NCBI GenBank assembly: GCA_034667465.1
Contig: JAXDJV010000002.1
Span: 310,001-374,000, forward strand
DNA from: JAOBAU01 sp034667465
Lineage (GTDB): Bacteria > Acidobacteriota > Thermoanaerobaculia > Gp7-AA8
Direction of reading: 5' to 3'
DNA length: 64,000 nt
Shown here: in pieces, positions 61,666 through 64,000 of the stretch
Layout: every line of letters starts with the position of its first letter
Position numbering within the stretch: the first letter of the stretch is position 1
The notes under the pieces: generated by a model
What the model was told of the DNA's origin: nothing
Seen by the model: the letters and a program-made list of their open reading frames with translations, nothing else
The model's database searches: none
Position numbers and translations under genes: made by a program

Positions 61666-62118
61666 TTACTTCCAGCTGTTGCCGCACTCGCGGCAGCGCC
61701 ATTTGTCCAGGACCAGCATCGCGATCGCCAGTCCTGCGATCAGAAAGAAGCTGATGCGACTCAGCTTCGAATCGGCGGCGAACGCGAAGCCGATCGACAT
61801 CACCACGCCGAGCAGAAAAATCTGCAGCTTCGGCGTTCGCGCGATGTCGGTGGCGCCGCACGATTCGCAAACCTGCAGCGGCGCGGGCGGCGGGACGACC
61901 GCCGTTTCGGCTTCGCGCGTGTTGATGCCGTAGATGTCGTTCACGATCTCGTCGGCGCGATCGCTGTCGATGCTTTGCACCGCGAGCTCCCAGCCGGGAG
62001 CGCCAATCGTGGCGCGGCGAACGACGTGCTCGATCGCGGCCAGCCGCAGCGCGGCGCTGAGACCGTCGACTTCCGCTTCCGTCGAACACTTCGCGATCGT
62101 GACCAGTCTTCCCGACAT
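61666..62118 (-). CDS. DUF2007-like protein with zinc ribbon and membrane helices
   Basis: A 150-residue protein: an N-terminal DUF2007-like signal-transducing fold (residues 1-70, STEAEVDGLSAALRLAAIE), then Pro linker, a CESCGA half-ribbon, two transmembrane helices and a terminal CRECGNSWK half-ribbon. The four Cys could bind one zinc ion. Its role is unknown. It is divergent from the UDG-family gene by 20 bp. Confidence 0.78.
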   Translation of the reverse strand: MSGRLVTIAKCSTEAEVDGLSAALRLAAIEHVVRRATIGAPGWELAVQSIDSDRADEIVNDIYGINTREAETAVVPPPAPLQVCESCGATDIARTPKLQIFLLGVVMSIGFAFAADSKLSRISFFLIAGLAIAMLVLDKWRCRECGNSWK

Positions 62119-62138
62119 CGGCGGATGATAATCGGCGC

Positions 62139-62963
62139 GTGGGACGATTCGATCGATTCATCAACGACCTCGCACGCGTCGAAGTGTCGGAGCGCGCGTG
62201 CAACCAGTACTCATCGACGCTGGGCGAGATCCGCGCGAACGCCATCTGCCGCCGGAACCTGCGTCTCTATTTCGAACAGCTCGACGCCATCGGCGCGCGC
62301 ATCGTGCTGATCGGCGAGGCGCCGAGTTATCGCGGCGGCCGGCTGACCGGAATCCCGTTCGTCAGCGAGACCGTGATGCTTCGCGGCGTCGACACGCGCA
62401 GCGGTTTCGTCCTCGGCGAATCACACGGCTATCGCAAAGCAACCGAAGGCGAGAAGTTGTCGACGGAAGCCAGCGCCACGATGGTCTGGGCGACGATCCG
62501 CGAGATCGATCCGCTGCCGCTGCTCTGGAACGCGTTTCCGTTTCACCCGTTCGATGCCGGCAACGCACTCACGAATCGGATGCCGTCCGCGGCCGAGCTC
62601 GCAATCGGCGCGACGTTCATCGCCAGACTCGTACAGCTCTTCGGATTCGAGCGGATCGTCGCGGTCGGCAATCACGCCGGCGTCTCGCTGACGAAGCTCG
62701 GCATCGCGCACGACAAAGTGCGCCATCCGTCGATGGCCGGCAAGCCCGAATTCGTCGCCGGAATGGCGCGCATATCGCAGTCTGTGGAAGGCATGAAGAA
62801 GAGCCAGACTGAAGAGATCAAAGAAGGAAAGGCGATGCGGACGAAGACGTACGCCGGCAGGTTGCAGCCGGCCGGTCCGAAATCGGCGATGCCGACGGAA
62901 AACGCGGTGAAGCTGTCGACGGTGCCGAGCTCGGCCTCGCAAAAATACAACGGCGGGAAGTAG
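62139..62963 (+). CDS. uracil-DNA glycosylase-superfamily protein
   Basis: A 274-residue protein with UDG-superfamily motifs: GEAPSYRGGRLTGIPFVSE (motif A with Gly-Glu-Ala-Pro), LWNAFPFHPF, VAVGNHAGVSL and the motif B HPSMAGKPEF. It may excise damaged bases, though it departs from the classical DNA glycosylases. A 60-residue polar C-terminal tail is additional. The start is GTG 62139. A double-strand-break or repair context is not evident from neighbours. Confidence 0.8.
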   Translation: MGRFDRFINDLARVEVSERACNQYSSTLGEIRANAICRRNLRLYFEQLDAIGARIVLIGEAPSYRGGRLTGIPFVSETVMLRGVDTRSGFVLGESHGYRKATEGEKLSTEASATMVWATIREIDPLPLLWNAFPFHPFDAGNALTNRMPSAAELAIGATFIARLVQLFGFERIVAVGNHAGVSLTKLGIAHDKVRHPSMAGKPEFVAGMARISQSVEGMKKSQTEEIKEGKAMRTKTYAGRLQPAGPKSAMPTENAVKLSTVPSSASQKYNGGK

Positions 62964-62999
62964 ATCAGGCGTGCGTCTCTTGCGATGTACCAAGGCGAA

Positions 63000-64000
63000 C
63001 TAACCGCCGATCCGCGACATCTCCACCCGCCGCAATCCGACCGTCGCCTCGGAACGAATCTCCGAGTAGCGATCGTCTCGCGCGCGCCACACCTTCGCGA
63101 CCGCGGCTGCGAGCTCTTCATCCGATGCGCCGCTGCGAACGAGCGCGCGCAGATCGTGGCCGTTGCCGGAGAAGAGGCAGGTGAACAGCTCGCCTGACGC
63201 TGTCAGCCGCGCGCGCGTGCATGTTCCGCAGAACGGCTGCGTCACCGACGTGATCACACCGATCTCACCGCCGCCATCGACGTAGCGCCAGCGCTCGGCC
63301 ACTTCGCCGAAGTACTGCGCGTCGACCGGCTCGAGCGGCCACTCGCGCGACAACGTCTCGACGATCTCGCGGCCCGGCACCACGTCTTCGAGTCGCCAGC
63401 CGTTCGTGTTGCCGACGTCCATGAACTCGATGAAGCGGACGATGTGTCCCGTTCCGCGAAAACGTCGCGCCATCGCCACGACGCTGGTGTCGTTCATGCC
63501 GCGGCGCACGACCATGTCGATCTTGATCGGACTCATTCCCACTTCGGCCGCTGCGTCGATCGCATCGAGCACTCGCGTCACTGAAAAGTCGACGTCGTTG
63601 ATCCGCCGAAAGAGCGCGTCATCGAGCGCGTCGAGACTGATGGTGATGCGGCGCAATCCGGCATCGCGCAGTGCGTGCGCTTTCGCGCGCGTCAGCAGCG
63701 AGCCGTTCGTCGTCAGCGCGATGTCGCGCACGCCATCGAGCGACGCCAGCATCGAGACGAGCCGCTCCAGATCGCGACGCAGCAGCGGCTCGCCGCCGGT
63801 CAGGCGCAACTTCTCGACGCCGTTCGCAACGAACGCGCGCGCGAGGCGCGTCATCTCCTCGAACGTCAGCAGTGCATCGCGCTCGAGGAACGCGAAGTCG
63901 CGGCCGAAGATCTCCTTCGGCATGCAGTACGCGCAGCGAAAGTTGCAGCGGTCGGTGACCGAGATCCGCAGATCGTGCAGCGGCCGTGCGTATCGATCGG
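63000..64000 (-). CDS. moaA: GTP 3',8-cyclase, 5' end cut by window
   Basis: A radical SAM enzyme for the first step of molybdenum cofactor synthesis, converting GTP to 3',8-cyclo-GTP. The radical SAM cluster CNFRCAYC lies at about 63930-63955 upstream of any in-window Met, so the N-terminus is beyond the right edge. The C-terminal cluster CGTCTRARLTASGELFTC and the terminal double Gly (SRIGG) that MoaA needs are present. In-window length is about 333 residues. Confidence 0.96.
   Translation of the reverse strand, partial: DRYARPLHDLRISVTDRCNFRCAYCMPKEIFGRDFAFLERDALLTFEEMTRLARAFVANGVEKLRLTGGEPLLRRDLERLVSMLASLDGVRDIALTTNGSLLTRAKAHALRDAGLRRITISLDALDDALFRRINDVDFSVTRVLDAIDAAAEVGMSPIKIDMVVRRGMNDTSVVAMARRFRGTGHIVRFIEFMDVGNTNGWRLEDVVPGREIVETLSREWPLEPVDAQYFGEVAERWRYVDGGGEIGVITSVTQPFCGTCTRARLTASGELFTCLFSGNGHDLRALVRSGASDEELAAAVAKVWRARDDRYSEIRSEATVGLRRVEMSRIGG

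Noticed and set aside
1..64000. CRISPR array, prophage, insertion sequence or rRNA operon
   Set aside because: No regularly spaced direct repeats, phage structural genes, transposases or rRNA sequence were found.

Overview
This 64 kb window is a GC-rich, densely coded bacterial chromosome segment. No intergenic stretch exceeds about 230 bases, many neighbours overlap by 4 nt (ATGA) and several genes start at GTG or TTG. There is no CRISPR array, prophage, insertion sequence or rRNA. The lineage is inferred, not proven. A Ser/Thr kinase fused to a membrane segment and TPRs, a roughly 930-residue sortilin/BNR-repeat secreted protein, a DUF1573 periplasmic protein, PilZ proteins, a 700-residue GreA and a 'GAGCGTAGCGAGG' inverted repeat together suggest Acidobacteriota or a neighbouring deep Gram-negative phylum.

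Region 1 (1-8.05 kb) looks like part of a biosynthesis and export locus. A tightly coupled leftward operon encodes a family 2 glycosyltransferase, an ABC-2 permease, a cytochrome P450 carrying a shrunken acyltransferase-like N-terminus, a Wzt-type ABC ATPase with a C-terminal cargo-binding domain, and a half-size DxDD/QW-motif terpene-cyclase-like protein. Beside it lie a UbiA-type prenyltransferase (cut by the window edge), a sulfotransferase and a SAM methyltransferase. The likely theme is a decorated, exported isoprenoid or glycan. This is the most novel part of the window.

Region 2 (8.1-17 kb) holds a Spy-like/ECF sigma/membrane-protein stress module, a TPR-GGDEF diguanylate cyclase, a lipoprotein, an AraC regulator with divergent DoxX and NmrA genes, a peptidoglycan-peptide pair (MpaA carboxypeptidase plus Asp/Glu racemase-like protein), a KTSC protein and a small secreted Ig-like protein. 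Region 3 (17-32.5 kb) is rich in small regulatory and stress modules: a methyltransferase, a GT2/RmlC-like pair, TetR with a flavodiiron-like MBL protein, DUF899/DUF2182 with a divergent TPR-HTH regulator, a DGPF/YCII protein with an ECF42-type sigma factor, DUF2975/XRE, and an ABC transporter followed by a PHB-depolymerase-like esterase.

Region 4 (32.5-43.7 kb) has a polysaccharide pyruvyl transferase-like protein, a 2OG-Fe(II) oxygenase, tRNA-Gln(CUG), a zinc-ribbon protein coupled to a CaiB/BaiF CoA-transferase, a HAD hydrolase, a GAF histidine kinase flanked by two paralogous 214-residue PilZ proteins, a long GreA and an AbrB/PIN toxin-antitoxin pair. Region 5 (43.7-64 kb) is mostly housekeeping: a membrane spermidine-synthase-like protein, Mpl, DUF1573, prfA with DUF1385 and rpmE upstream and a RelE-type toxin-antitoxin pair plus an O-methyltransferase downstream, a Pit phosphate transporter with its DUF47 partner and a PhoR-like kinase, the Ser/Thr kinase-TPR protein, CsbD, the sortilin-like protein, a uracil-DNA glycosylase-superfamily protein, and MoaA running off the right edge.
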